Shown here piece by piece: positions 37,101 to 44,594 of a stretch of 64,000 bases of DNA. This DNA comes from JAGHEK01 sp044426235 (GTDB taxonomy: Bacteria; Bacillota; Clostridia; Peptostreptococcales; Peptostreptococcaceae): positions 1 to 64,000 of the forward strand of contig JAWXUS010000002.1 of assembly GCA_044426235.1 (NCBI GenBank), in the 5' to 3' direction. The position numbers and the translations under genes are program-made. Within the stretch, counting starts at the first letter, position 1. Each line of letters opens with the position of its first letter. The notes under the pieces were generated by a model that was not told where the DNA came from, ran no database searches, and saw only the letters and a list, made by a program, of their open reading frames with translations.

Positions 37101-37758
37101 TTTTGAAGAACACATTCACCAAAAGGCAAGTATTTCAGTTAGTGAAATTAAAAAGATTCATATGGAAGATGAAGGTTCAATAAATTTATTTGAGTCAAAA
37201 TATATTTCGAAAAAACCGAAGTTCTTAATGGATAAAAAAAGTAGGATTAGTGGTGCAGAAAAAGGAACTTTAGTACATTTAGTTATGGAAAAAATAGAGT
37301 TTAATGAAAATATAGATAAGGAGTATGTAATAAATTTATTAGATAGTTTGGTTACAAAAAATATTATTAATGAAATGCAAAAGGAAGTATTAATTTCTGA
37401 ATATATAGAAAATATATTATATTTCTTTGACACGGAACTTTTTAGCAGAATAAAAAATTCTGATTTTATAAAAAAGGAACAAGTTCTTTATTCGAGAATT
37501 GAACTTGATAAAGTGTATAAAAATAATGACAAAGAGGATATAATGATAAGGGGTATAATGGATTTATACTTTGAAGAAAATGAGGAAATTGTTATAGTTG
37601 ACTATAAAACCGATAAAGTTTATGATATAGAGTGCATAAAGGAAAACTATAAATTGCAAGTTGAACTTTATAAAGATTCTATTGAAAGTTTGACTGGTAA
37701 AAAAGTAAAAGAAAAGTATCTTTATTTATTTGATAAAAATGAATTAATTTCATTATAA
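34108..37758 (+). CDS. addA: ATP-dependent helicase/nuclease subunit AddA
   Basis: This 1216-aa protein is a complete AddA. It has motif I AAAGSGKT (A21-T28), motif Ia VVTFTNAAASEMRERI, motif II DEYQD (D387-D391), motif III VGDIKQSIYGFRHA, a MHKSKGLEFPVV motif V, and LYVALTRAKEKL motif VI. The C-terminal RecB-like nuclease has VIVDYKTDKV (Asp1165-x-Lys1167) and a KLQVELY motif. It is the motor and one of the two nucleases of the AddAB complex. The start follows AAGGAGG, 11 bp after addB. Confidence 0.97.
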   Translation: MWTKEQQRVIDFRNGNLLVAAAAGSGKTAVLVQRIIKLITVDKVDIDKLLVVTFTNAAASEMRERISLAVSKELDKNPEDEHLQKQMVLLNKSNITTIHSFCLEVIKTNFHKIKISPGVRIGDTNELNILRQECLEEVFEIYYDKEDEKFFKFVNSYGNKYGDDSIQELILSIYNFTISSPNPKEWLRESKENFVYDCNVDFSDSRYGKILINHIKEKIEDTIFELENLIQKLFSFETSVDYAINRQNEIKLLNEVLLNLDDYDKFYESFNNVDFGSLTAGKRAKDDYEKEIRASVKTVLDSIKDFYKKYIEVLKPKDEIKSEMVYLKDIVEIVESIILDFMEVYEERKVEKNILDFSDMEHFTLHILRDQSVASIYKEKFEEIFIDEYQDSNYVQEEILSLISRNDSNRFMVGDIKQSIYGFRHAKPEIFIKKYKEYSDIDSDKTKVLLHKNFRSREEVISSCNYIFENIMSEKVGDIDYNEDEKLNLGANFIDNNNVDLFIDNQTELKILEIKSSKKEDSDEDSTDEDLSTLEKEAKVISKRITDLMSSNEDGKYQGIFDKELNTYRKIEYRDIVILLRSTKSFAPIIEKELLRKNIPSFVEGSGGFFDAIEIKIIMSLLRVIDNSYQDIYLLSVLKSPIFNFTPDDLADLKIFDRESERKKIKSFYEIIKEYVNESINDNLIEKCKFFLEKLELYKEKSKYMETYEFLWYVYTDSGYLSYISAISDGDRRQANLKILFERANQFEENSFKGIFNFISYIDKLNKTDDKTSNANILGESANVVRIMSMHKSKGLEFPVVICANLSKKFNEMDLNKDIIFNYDLGYGVKYVDYDKKIVSKSISCEALKIRMIEEIISEEMRILYVALTRAKEKLILTGSLKTNDMSKTLNKLIDMSQGSKVSSKKINKYKNFLDWILIPVLKHNDSKEIREKYNLFANVYDMNPNETSKWNLEIMSLNFEEEVKQEEKIQNTVLQNIDLKDSKFINQIKEKLEFKYDFEEHIHQKASISVSEIKKIHMEDEGSINLFESKYISKKPKFLMDKKSRISGAEKGTLVHLVMEKIEFNENIDKEYVINLLDSLVTKNIINEMQKEVLISEYIENILYFFDTELFSRIKNSDFIKKEQVLYSRIELDKVYKNNDKEDIMIRGIMDLYFEENEEIVIVDYKTDKVYDIECIKENYKLQVELYKDSIESLTGKKVKEKYLYLFDKNELISL

Positions 37759-37769
37759 AGGAGGAAAAA

Positions 37770-38588
37770 ATGGATAAAATTTATATAAAAGATTTTGAGA
37801 TTTTTGCAAACCACGGAGTTTTTGAAAGTGAAAAGGCTCTTGGTCAAAAATTCATTATAAGTTTAGAATTATTTTTAAATTTAAGAGAGTCAGGACAAAC
37901 TGATGACTTAACAAAGAGTATTCACTACGGAATTTTAATGGAAGATGTTGAGAAGTTCTTTACTAGTCAAAGTTTTGATTTAATTGAAACTGCAGTTGAA
38001 AAAACTTGCGAACATATTCTACTTAATAATGATTTAGTTAATAAGGTTAAGATAAATCTTAAAAAACCTTGGGCACCAGTTAAAAGAACTTTTGATTATA
38101 TTAGTATTAAAATGGAGAGAATGTGGCACACGGTTTACGTTTCTGGAGGTTGTAATTTAGGAAATAAAAAAGAAACTTTGGATAAAGCATTAGAAATTTT
38201 AGATAATGAAAAAGATATAAAACTTCAAAAAGTATCAAATTATTATAATACGAAACCTGTTGGATATGACGATCAAGATGATTTTATGAATATAGTTTTT
38301 GAAATTAAAACACTTAAAAATCCAAGTGAATTAATGGACAAGCTACTTGAAGTTGAACAAGTTTTTAAAAGAGAAAGAACTATAAAAAATGGACCTAGAA
38401 CTTTAGATCTTGATATAATTTTCTTTGATGATATGGTGATTGATGATGAAAAAACTATAATACCTCACCCAAGATGTCACGAAAGACAGTTTGTTATGAA
38501 ACCAATGACAGATATTAAGCCGTATTTCGTACACCCATTACTACAAAAAAGAATAATAGATATTTCAAATAATTTAGGAGATTTATAA
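37770..38588 (+). CDS. folBK: Dihydroneopterin aldolase / HPPK fusion (FolB-FolK)
   Basis: This 272-aa protein joins two folate-pathway enzymes. Residues ~1-118 are dihydroneopterin aldolase (IYIKDFEIFANHGVFESEK with the catalytic Lys region, then SFDLIETAVEKTCEHIL). Residues ~121-272 are 6-hydroxymethyl-7,8-dihydropterin pyrophosphokinase (YVSGGCNLGNKKETL, ...NGPRTLDLDIIFFDD). Fused FolBK is seen in several clostridia. Other folate genes (folE, folP) are not nearby; its place behind addA is probably a lineage-specific operon arrangement. The ribosome site AAAGGAGG lies just before the ATG. Confidence 0.92.
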   Translation: MDKIYIKDFEIFANHGVFESEKALGQKFIISLELFLNLRESGQTDDLTKSIHYGILMEDVEKFFTSQSFDLIETAVEKTCEHILLNNDLVNKVKINLKKPWAPVKRTFDYISIKMERMWHTVYVSGGCNLGNKKETLDKALEILDNEKDIKLQKVSNYYNTKPVGYDDQDDFMNIVFEIKTLKNPSELMDKLLEVEQVFKRERTIKNGPRTLDLDIIFFDDMVIDDEKTIIPHPRCHERQFVMKPMTDIKPYFVHPLLQKRIIDISNNLGDL

Positions 38589-38599
38589 AAGGAGAATTT

Positions 38600-39751
38600 A
38601 TGGAAGAATTAGAGAGCATTTTGAGTGATGATATTTTAAAAATTGTTATTAGTAATAAATCAAATAAAGAAATTGAATTTAATAAGATACATATAAATAT
38701 TAAAGAAAGCAAAGGTAAAAAGTTTTATCAAATAGAAAAATTTACAGATAAGCAAGCATTTCACGAAAATATTGAAGTAGAAGAATTAAATGAAAAAGTA
38801 ATTGAATTATTTAATGATTTTAAAAATGTAAATGCTTGGAGTGAAGATTTTACTTACGATATGAAAATATCTAAAAAGGGTAAAGTATTCTTAAATAAAA
38901 GTAAGAATAAGCAAAAAACTGTTATAGATATTAATCATAATAAAGAAAAGAAATATATTTTAAAAGAAGGTGAAATAATTGAACCTTTAATAGATCTTGG
39001 AGTTTTCACTAAAGATGGAAAAATTGTTAAGAGTCAATACGATAAATATAAGCAAATAAATAGATTTATTGAAATGGTTGATGATGAAATTAAAAAGAAT
39101 GAATTAGAAGAGCTTACAGTACTTGATTTTGGTTGTGGAAAATCATATTTAACATTTGTACTTTATCATTATTTCGTTAAAATCAAAAACCTAAAAGTTA
39201 AGATGATAGGTCTTGATCTTAAAAAAGATGTTATAAAAAAATGTAATGAAATTGCAAAAAAATATAACTATGAAAATTTAAGTTTTGAAATTGGAGATAT
39301 TAATGGATATAAATTTACTAATAACGTTGATATGGTAATAACACTTCATGCTTGTGATACTGCAACGGACTATGCATTATTTAATGCAATAAATTGGAAT
39401 ACTAAAATGATTTTTTCTGTTCCTTGTTGCCAACACGAATTAAATAAAAATATTAAGACTGATGATTTTTCATTATTAACAAAGTATGGAATAATAAAAG
39501 AAAGAGTTTCTTCTTTAATGACTGATGCAATTCGTTCTAATCTACTTGAATATATGGGATATAAAACTCAAATTCTTGAATTTATAGATATATCGCATTC
39601 ACCAAAGAATTTATTAATTCGTGCAAGTAAGAGTAATATTTCAGATTCTAAAAAGAAAAAGAGTTTAGAAGAAGTTGAAAAGATTATTAATGAATTTGGA
39701 GTTAGTCAAACTCTATATAATCTACTTAAAGAAAATAATCATATTAAATAG
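38600..39751 (+). CDS. SAM-dependent methyltransferase, METTL25/GSTCD-like
   Basis: This 383-aa protein has a class I methyltransferase core in its second half: motif I LDFGCGKSYLTFVLYHYF (residues ~174-191), an acidic motif II MIGLDLKKDVIK, and VDMVITLHACDTATDYALF followed by FSVPCCQHELN. The DFGCGKSYL...HACD...PCCQHE signature is shared with RNA-type methyltransferases of the Methyltransf_32 group. The N-terminal ~150 residues are a separate, strand- and charge-rich domain of unknown role. It is the last gene of the operon, 11 bp after folBK. The substrate is unknown; RNA is a reasonable guess. Confidence 0.8.
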   Translation: MEELESILSDDILKIVISNKSNKEIEFNKIHINIKESKGKKFYQIEKFTDKQAFHENIEVEELNEKVIELFNDFKNVNAWSEDFTYDMKISKKGKVFLNKSKNKQKTVIDINHNKEKKYILKEGEIIEPLIDLGVFTKDGKIVKSQYDKYKQINRFIEMVDDEIKKNELEELTVLDFGCGKSYLTFVLYHYFVKIKNLKVKMIGLDLKKDVIKKCNEIAKKYNYENLSFEIGDINGYKFTNNVDMVITLHACDTATDYALFNAINWNTKMIFSVPCCQHELNKNIKTDDFSLLTKYGIIKERVSSLMTDAIRSNLLEYMGYKTQILEFIDISHSPKNLLIRASKSNISDSKKKKSLEEVEKIINEFGVSQTLYNLLKENNHIK

Positions 39752-39770
39752 TCCTTAGGGGCTATTTTTT
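39747..39770 (+). terminator. Terminator of the helicase-nuclease/addBA/folBK operon
   Basis: AATAGTCC (39747-39754), loop TTAG, GGGCTATT (39759-39766) and a T-run to 39770. The stem overlaps the methyltransferase stop codon. Confidence 0.85.
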
Positions 39771-39804
39771 ATTTTAAAAATTAATTATAATTTTAGATAA
39801 AAAA

Positions 39805-40060
39805 ATGGTGCCTACAAGGGGGAGAACTGTAGACACCTAGATACTTATTAGGGGGAGAGATATATAATTTCCGCTCTCACTATCATTATGTCCGATTATA
39901 TTTTTTATATACACCATATACAAAAAATATTTGAAAATATTTTAAAAACTTTAAAATAAAAAAATATCAACTATCTTGAGGGGTTGATAGTTGATATATA
40001 ATCCGTTCATTTAAAATATTAACAGGGGCTTATTTAGAGAGTAGCTATCTCTCATAATTT
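39805..40060 (+). other. Non-coding region with several G-rich-loop hairpins
   Basis: The gap 39771-40233 has no credible gene. Hairpin 1: GGTGCCTACA (39807-39816) pairs with TGTAGACACC (39828-39837), with one C-A mismatch, exposing a loop with AGGGGGAGA. A second AGGGGGAGA stands at 39850-39858, with GAGAG/CTCTC pairing around 39856-39878. Hairpin 3: ATATCAACTATC (39965-39976) pairs perfectly with GATAGTTGATAT (39987-39998), with GAGGGG in the loop. A small stem GAGAG/CTCTC lies at 40037-40053, after AGGGG at 40024. None has a terminator T-run. Runs of four or five Gs are rare in this AT-rich DNA. It could be a small RNA or regulatory leader; strand and transcription are unproven. Confidence 0.4.
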
Positions 40061-40233
40061 CAATATATGTAATAATACAAAATATGACACAAATTTCTAA
40101 AATATAAATAAAAATATCAAAAAAAGCAGTATTTAGAATAGTATATTAAATATAGAAGTATTATTATTTACTAAATTATCATATATATGATATAATCTAT
40201 ATCAAAATCAATTTATTAGGAGTGTGGTAAAGG

Positions 40234-41484
40234 TTGGATAGGACCGGTATAACAATACAATTAGTTTTATTAGGAGTACTTCTTGTTGGTTCTGGGTTTT
40301 TCTCAGCATCAGAAACAGCATTAATGTCACTTAGCAAAATAAGAATGAGACATCTACAAGACGAAGGTGTAAAAGGTGCGAAATTAGTTTCGAAATTATT
40401 AGATAATCCAAAAACGCTACTTAGCTCTATACTTATAGGAAATAATGTTGTAAATATTGCAGCAACATCTATTTCAACATCATTATTTATGGAATTGCTT
40501 GGAGTAAATGGAGTGCCAGTAGCTACTGCAGTTATGACTATTTTAGTTTTAATATTTGGAGAAATAACTCCAAAAACTATAGCTGCAAATAATTCTGAAA
40601 AAGTTTCGATATTCGTTTCAAAACCAATACAATTCTTTATTTTTATATTAAAGCCAGTTGTTTTTGTATTTAATATAATAACTAGCATAATATTTAAAAT
40701 TCTTGGTGTTAAGGACAAAGGTGCACAGCCATATATAACAGAAGAAGAACTTAAAACTATGGTTAATGTAGGTCACGAAGAAGGTGTTCTTGAAATGGAA
40801 GAACGAGAAATAATAAATAATGTTTTTGAATTTGGAGATATGCAAGCAAAAGAGGCAATGATTCAAAGACTTGATATGATATGTATTGATGTATTTACTA
40901 AATATAATGAATTAATGCAAATATTCAAAGAAGAACAATTTAGTAGAATACCAGTTTATGAGGATAATGTTGATAATATAATTGGTATTGTTAATATAAA
41001 AGATATAATATTTTTAAGTGATGAAGAAGTTAACAACTTTGATGTTAGGACTTATATGAGAGAGGCTTTTGTTACTTATGAATTTAAAAAGATAGCTCAA
41101 CTTCTTGAAGAAATGAAAAAAGATAGAAGTCAAATGGCTATAGTACTTGATGAATATGGTGGAACTGCAGGACTTGTTACTATTGAAGATCTAGTTGAAG
41201 TAATTGTTGGTGATATTGAAGATGAGTACGATGAATTTGATGATGAAATACAAGTTATAAAGGAAGATGAGTATATAATAGATGGAAGTGCAAAAATTTC
41301 AGATGTTAATGAACTTATTGGAACAAAATTAGAATCAGAAGAATTCGATTCAATAGGTGGTTATATAATTGGTCATTTAAATAGATTCCCAGAAGAAAAT
41401 GAAGTTATCGAGGAAGGTAATATTAAGTTTTGTATAGAAGGAATTGATAAGAATAGAATTAAGAAAATAAGAGTTTTAACGTAA
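40234..41484 (+). CDS. CNNM/CorC-HlyC family transporter-like protein (DUF21-CBS-CorC)
   Basis: This 416-aa protein has a DUF21 membrane domain of about four helices (GVLLVGSGFFSASETALMSLSK and FGEITPKTIAANNSE), two CBS domains (EAMIQRLDMICIDV..., MAIVLDEYGGTAGLVTIEDLVE) and a C-terminal CorC_HlyC domain. This is the common bacterial CNNM layout, linked to Mg2+ or Co2+ homeostasis and often labelled haemolysin. The start is TTG at 40234; upstream in-frame codons hit a stop at once. Ribosome-site spacing is loose (AGGAG at 40218-40222, or AAAGG immediately before). A TATAAT box stands at 40191-40196. It is transcribed alone. Confidence 0.9.
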   Translation: MDRTGITIQLVLLGVLLVGSGFFSASETALMSLSKIRMRHLQDEGVKGAKLVSKLLDNPKTLLSSILIGNNVVNIAATSISTSLFMELLGVNGVPVATAVMTILVLIFGEITPKTIAANNSEKVSIFVSKPIQFFIFILKPVVFVFNIITSIIFKILGVKDKGAQPYITEEELKTMVNVGHEEGVLEMEEREIINNVFEFGDMQAKEAMIQRLDMICIDVFTKYNELMQIFKEEQFSRIPVYEDNVDNIIGIVNIKDIIFLSDEEVNNFDVRTYMREAFVTYEFKKIAQLLEEMKKDRSQMAIVLDEYGGTAGLVTIEDLVEVIVGDIEDEYDEFDDEIQVIKEDEYIIDGSAKISDVNELIGTKLESEEFDSIGGYIIGHLNRFPEENEVIEEGNIKFCIEGIDKNRIKKIRVLT

Positions 41485-41513
41485 AAAGAGCGACTAAATA
41501 GTCGCTCTTTTTT
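41485..41513. terminator. Bidirectional terminator between CNNM and phosphoesterase genes
   Basis: AAAGAGCGACTA (41485-41496) pairs with TAGTCGCTCTTT (41499-41510), followed by Ts. A-runs on the other side let it serve the convergent gene. Confidence 0.88.
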
Positions 41514-42060
41514 ATAGTGAATTAATTATTTTTTTATTTAAAATATCTATTAAATTAATTTTTATACTATCATTTTCTATTTCAATTATAGAAACTGAAT
41601 GACTTTTATCTTTTGGAATTGTAGTACTTCCAGGGTTTAAAACTATTAAGTTATCATCAAAATAAAGTTCTTTTACGTGAGTGTGCCCAAATATTAATAT
41701 GTCACCTCTTAAAGATTTAGCTCTTTTTATCATTTCTTCTTTTGAATCTATGTATCCGTGAGTAGTTATTATTCTTTTGTTTTCGAATTGGCTAAAAACA
41801 TAAGAATTTTGTATTGGGTGATCTATTACCATTTGATCAACGTCGCTATCGCAGTTTCCTTTTGCGATTATTAAATTTTTAGTTTGGTTAAGTTTTTCAA
41901 ATAATTCCTTTGGTTCATATCCTTTTGGTATAATATTTCTTGGTCCGTGATTTAGTATATCCCCCGCGTGAATTATAACTTCACAATCATTTAAAACTTC
42001 CATTGCTTTATCAAAGTAATAAACACTTCCGTGAGTATCACTAATAACTCCAATTTTCAT
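41512..42060 (-). CDS. YfcE/MJ0936-family metallophosphoesterase
   Basis: This 182-aa protein has the calcineurin-like phosphoesterase motifs in order: IGVISDTHG, IIHAGDILNHG, KGNCDSDVD, TTHGY and FGHTHVK, giving the two-metal site. Its size fits the YfcE group of broad-specificity phosphodiesterases. The start follows AAGGAGAT on the minus strand. It is transcribed alone, convergent with the CNNM gene. The natural substrate is not evident. Confidence 0.92.
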   Translation of the reverse strand: MKIGVISDTHGSVYYFDKAMEVLNDCEVIIHAGDILNHGPRNIIPKGYEPKELFEKLNQTKNLIIAKGNCDSDVDQMVIDHPIQNSYVFSQFENKRIITTHGYIDSKEEMIKRAKSLRGDILIFGHTHVKELYFDDNLIVLNPGSTTIPKDKSHSVSIIEIENDSIKINLIDILNKKIINSL

Positions 42061-42210
42061 ATAAATCTCCTTAAAATATAGTTTTATTTATAATAAACTA
42101 TAAGGAGAATTAAAACAATAATTTTGAATAATTTATTTAATAAATTAAAAAATTGATGTAATATTAATAGGGTATAATATTATTAAATAGTTTTTATGAA
42201 AGGGAATTTT

Positions 42211-43347
42211 ATGAATAAAGTTTTATTTTTGAGTTTTTTCGCAATGATAGTTTTAAATATAGCACACCCAGTGACACCGCTTTTAATTAATAGTGTGAAT
42301 TTACCAAGTTTTACTTTTGGTATATTGTACTCTGCAATGGCAATAGCACAATTTGTTATGTCTCCAGTTTGGGGTAGTTTATCAGATTCTAAGGGTAGAA
42401 AAAATATTTTAATGATAGGTATGTTAGGTTATGGAATTGGTCAATTAGGATTTGGACTTTCTAGTAATTTTTATATGATACTATTTTTTAGAGTAGTTGG
42501 AGGATTTTTCTCGGTTGCATACTTAACAAGTATAGTAGCTTATATTAGTGATATAACTTCAAAAGAAGAAAGAGTAAAATATATGTCTTATCAAGTGGCA
42601 TTCACGTCTCTTGGTGCATCTGTTGGATATTTAATAGGTGGATTTTTTGGAAATTATGGATATAAGGCAAGCTTTATAGTTCAATTTTTACTTTCAATAG
42701 CAGTTTCTATATACATATATTTCTTTATTAATGAAACTGTAAGTGAGAAGAAAGAATTTAATCTAAATTTAAATCATCTTAAAATGAAAAAGAATGTAAA
42801 TTTAGATTTTCAAATAAAAATAATGATGACTGCAATTTTATTCGTTAGTTTTGCAAGTACTTCATACAGTTCAACTATTGCTTATTACGTTGAATCAGTC
42901 CTTGGTTTATCTACTGGTGCAAATGGAATAATAATGAGTGTGGCAGGAGTTTTAGCCCTTATTTCAAACTTAGTGATAAATCCATATCTATCTAAGAAAT
43001 ACGAAGAAAAAAATATAATGAGATACGTTTTAGTTTTTAGTGGAATTAGTATAATAATTTCTAGTTTAGTTCCAAATATCATAGTTTCATTTATATTCCT
43101 TGGAATATTTATATTAAATATTTCGCTTGTAACTCCACTTCAACAAAGCATAGTAACTAAACTTTCAAAAGATAATTATGGTGAAATAATAGGTATGCAA
43201 GGTTCATTTAAAGCACTTGGAATGGTTAGTGCATCATTAGTTGCAGGATTTGTATTTGATTTTGGAAACAAACTTCCGTTTATGTTTGCAGGAATTAGTT
43301 GCATAGTTGCATATTTAGTTATGAAAAATATAATAAAAAAAGTATAA
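42211..43347 (+). CDS. MFS-family efflux transporter
   Basis: This 378-aa protein has about 12 helices. The loop 2-3 signature (WGSLSDSKGRKNILMIGMLG) and the motif C-like segment near residues 130-145 (TSLGASVGYLIGGFFG) are typical of 12-helix drug:H+ antiporters. The start at 42211 is chosen because AAAGGGAA lies just before it; an ATG at 42196 precedes that site. It is shorter than typical (~400 aa) but complete in pattern. The substrate is unknown. The gene directly downstream is a broken reductase-like pseudogene. Confidence 0.88.
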   Translation: MNKVLFLSFFAMIVLNIAHPVTPLLINSVNLPSFTFGILYSAMAIAQFVMSPVWGSLSDSKGRKNILMIGMLGYGIGQLGFGLSSNFYMILFFRVVGGFFSVAYLTSIVAYISDITSKEERVKYMSYQVAFTSLGASVGYLIGGFFGNYGYKASFIVQFLLSIAVSIYIYFFINETVSEKKEFNLNLNHLKMKKNVNLDFQIKIMMTAILFVSFASTSYSSTIAYYVESVLGLSTGANGIIMSVAGVLALISNLVINPYLSKKYEEKNIMRYVLVFSGISIIISSLVPNIIVSFIFLGIFILNISLVTPLQQSIVTKLSKDNYGEIIGMQGSFKALGMVSASLVAGFVFDFGNKLPFMFAGISCIVAYLVMKNIIKKV

Positions 43348-43357
43348 GGATAAATTT

Positions 43358-43600
43358 ATGAGTCGTAAAGTAGTACTTTAGTAGTTAGTTTGGATGGATT
43401 TATTTGTTATGAAAAAGATGGATTTGATTAGAGAGTTAGATGCGGTGATAATAAACTTGATACTAAAGAACAATTCGACTTTTTTGAATTCTTTAAAAAT
43501 TATGACATAGTAGTTATGGGCAAAAAAGGGGTACAATGATGCACCAGAAGAAAGTTTAGAAATTTATAACGACAAGAAAATATATGTTTCTAACGAATAG
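43358..43600 (+). pseudogene. Decayed dihydrofolate-reductase-like (RibD C-terminal family) gene
   Basis: Conceptual translation across frames gives MSRKVVL, then stops, then SLDGFICYEKDGFD, a frame change, then DTKEQFDFFEFFKNYD followed by IVVMGKKG, another frame change, and APEESLEIYNDKKIYVSNE. These match the order of a short YyaP-type DHFR-fold protein: an N-terminal strand, S[LM]DGFI, and VMG[RK]K. The copy has at least two in-frame stops, two or more frameshifts, and lacks the C-terminal half. AAGGAT before the ATG at 43358 is a surviving ribosome site. It follows the MFS gene by 10 bp. Confidence 0.75.
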
Positions 43601-43624
43601 TAAAAAACTAAATATTTATTAGAT

Positions 43625-43651
43625 AAAAGTTGTTTAAGCAACTTTTATTTT
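43625..43651 (+). terminator. Hairpin after the pseudogene
   Basis: AAAAGTTG (43625-43632) pairs with CAACTTTT (43639-43646), with short internal pairing TTTAAG and Ts after. It stands directly before the -10 of the pseudouridine synthase gene. Confidence 0.7.
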
Positions 43652-43682
43652 TATGTTATAATAAATTAGAAAGAGGTGTTTT

Positions 43683-44585
43683 ATGTTTAAAAAAGAAGAT
43701 CAAAAATATAATTTAATTTCATATATATCAGATAAAGAAAGTACATTAAAAGAAATCTTACTTGATGATTTAAGTTTTTCAGTTAGATCACTTTCAAAAA
43801 TGAAAAGAGAAGAAACTGTTTTAGTTAATAAGGAATATAAAAAACCAAGTACAAAGATAAATGTTGGAGATTTAATAGAAGTTAAAATTGAAGAGGAAAA
43901 ATCAAATTTTGAACCACAAGATTTAGATCTTAATATAATTTATGATGATTTTGATTTAATAATGGTTGAAAAACCACCATTTATGGTTGTTCACCCAACA
44001 AAGAGTCACTCAGAAAAAACTATTGCAAATGGAGTTACACATTTTATAAATGAAAAGTGTGAAAATGTTAAAATAAGGTTTGTAAACAGGCTTGATATGA
44101 ATACTTCAGGTCTTGTGATTGTTGCAAAAAATGCATATTCACATCATACATTAAGTCTTGATATGAAAAATGATGAAGTGGAAAAAGTGTATATAACGGT
44201 TGTTAAGGGAATAGTTAAAGAAGAATTTGGAACTATAAATGCACCGATTTTTACAGATTTAGAACAGGGAATAGAAAGAACTGTTGATGAGAGGGGACAA
44301 GCATCGGTTACTCACTATGAAGTACTGGAAAGATTAAAAGATGCAACGGTTTTAAAAGTTAGATTAGAAACAGGTAGAACTCACCAAATAAGAGTTCATA
44401 TGAAACATATTAATCACCCGATTATTGGAGATGATTTATATGGATATGTTGATTTAGATTTAATAAATAGACAAGCACTTCACGCAACTAGTCTTAAATT
44501 TAAGCAACCAAGAACTAAAGAAAATCTAGAGTTTATATCAAAAATTCCAAAAGATATGAATGATTTAATAGAAAAATTAAGATAG
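43683..44585 (+). CDS. RluA-family pseudouridine synthase
   Basis: This 300-aa protein has an N-terminal S4-like region (SFSVRSLSKMKREETVLVNKE) and a pseudouridine synthase catalytic domain. Motifs are DFDLIMVEKPPFMVVHP, the catalytic FVNRLDMNTSGLVIVAKN (Asp in RLD) and ETGRTHQIRVHM. Length and order fit the RluD-type subgroup, which modifies uridines in 23S rRNA. The usual HRLDxxTSG reads NRLDMNTSG here. AAAGAGGTG precedes the ATG, and a TATAAT box is at 43657-43662. The following NdpA-like gene begins 9 bp downstream. Confidence 0.9.
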   Translation: MFKKEDQKYNLISYISDKESTLKEILLDDLSFSVRSLSKMKREETVLVNKEYKKPSTKINVGDLIEVKIEEEKSNFEPQDLDLNIIYDDFDLIMVEKPPFMVVHPTKSHSEKTIANGVTHFINEKCENVKIRFVNRLDMNTSGLVIVAKNAYSHHTLSLDMKNDEVEKVYITVVKGIVKEEFGTINAPIFTDLEQGIERTVDERGQASVTHYEVLERLKDATVLKVRLETGRTHQIRVHMKHINHPIIGDDLYGYVDLDLINRQALHATSLKFKQPRTKENLEFISKIPKDMNDLIEKLR

Positions 44586-44594
44586 GAGATATTT

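Noticed and set aside
39805..39840. First G-loop hairpin as a Rho-independent terminator
   Set aside because: It has no T-run, and the real terminator of the upstream operon is already at 39747-39770.
40197..40718. 173-aa minus-strand frame
   Set aside because: It runs opposite to the well-supported CNNM gene, with no ribosome site or recognisable protein; it is a mirror of that gene's codon pattern.
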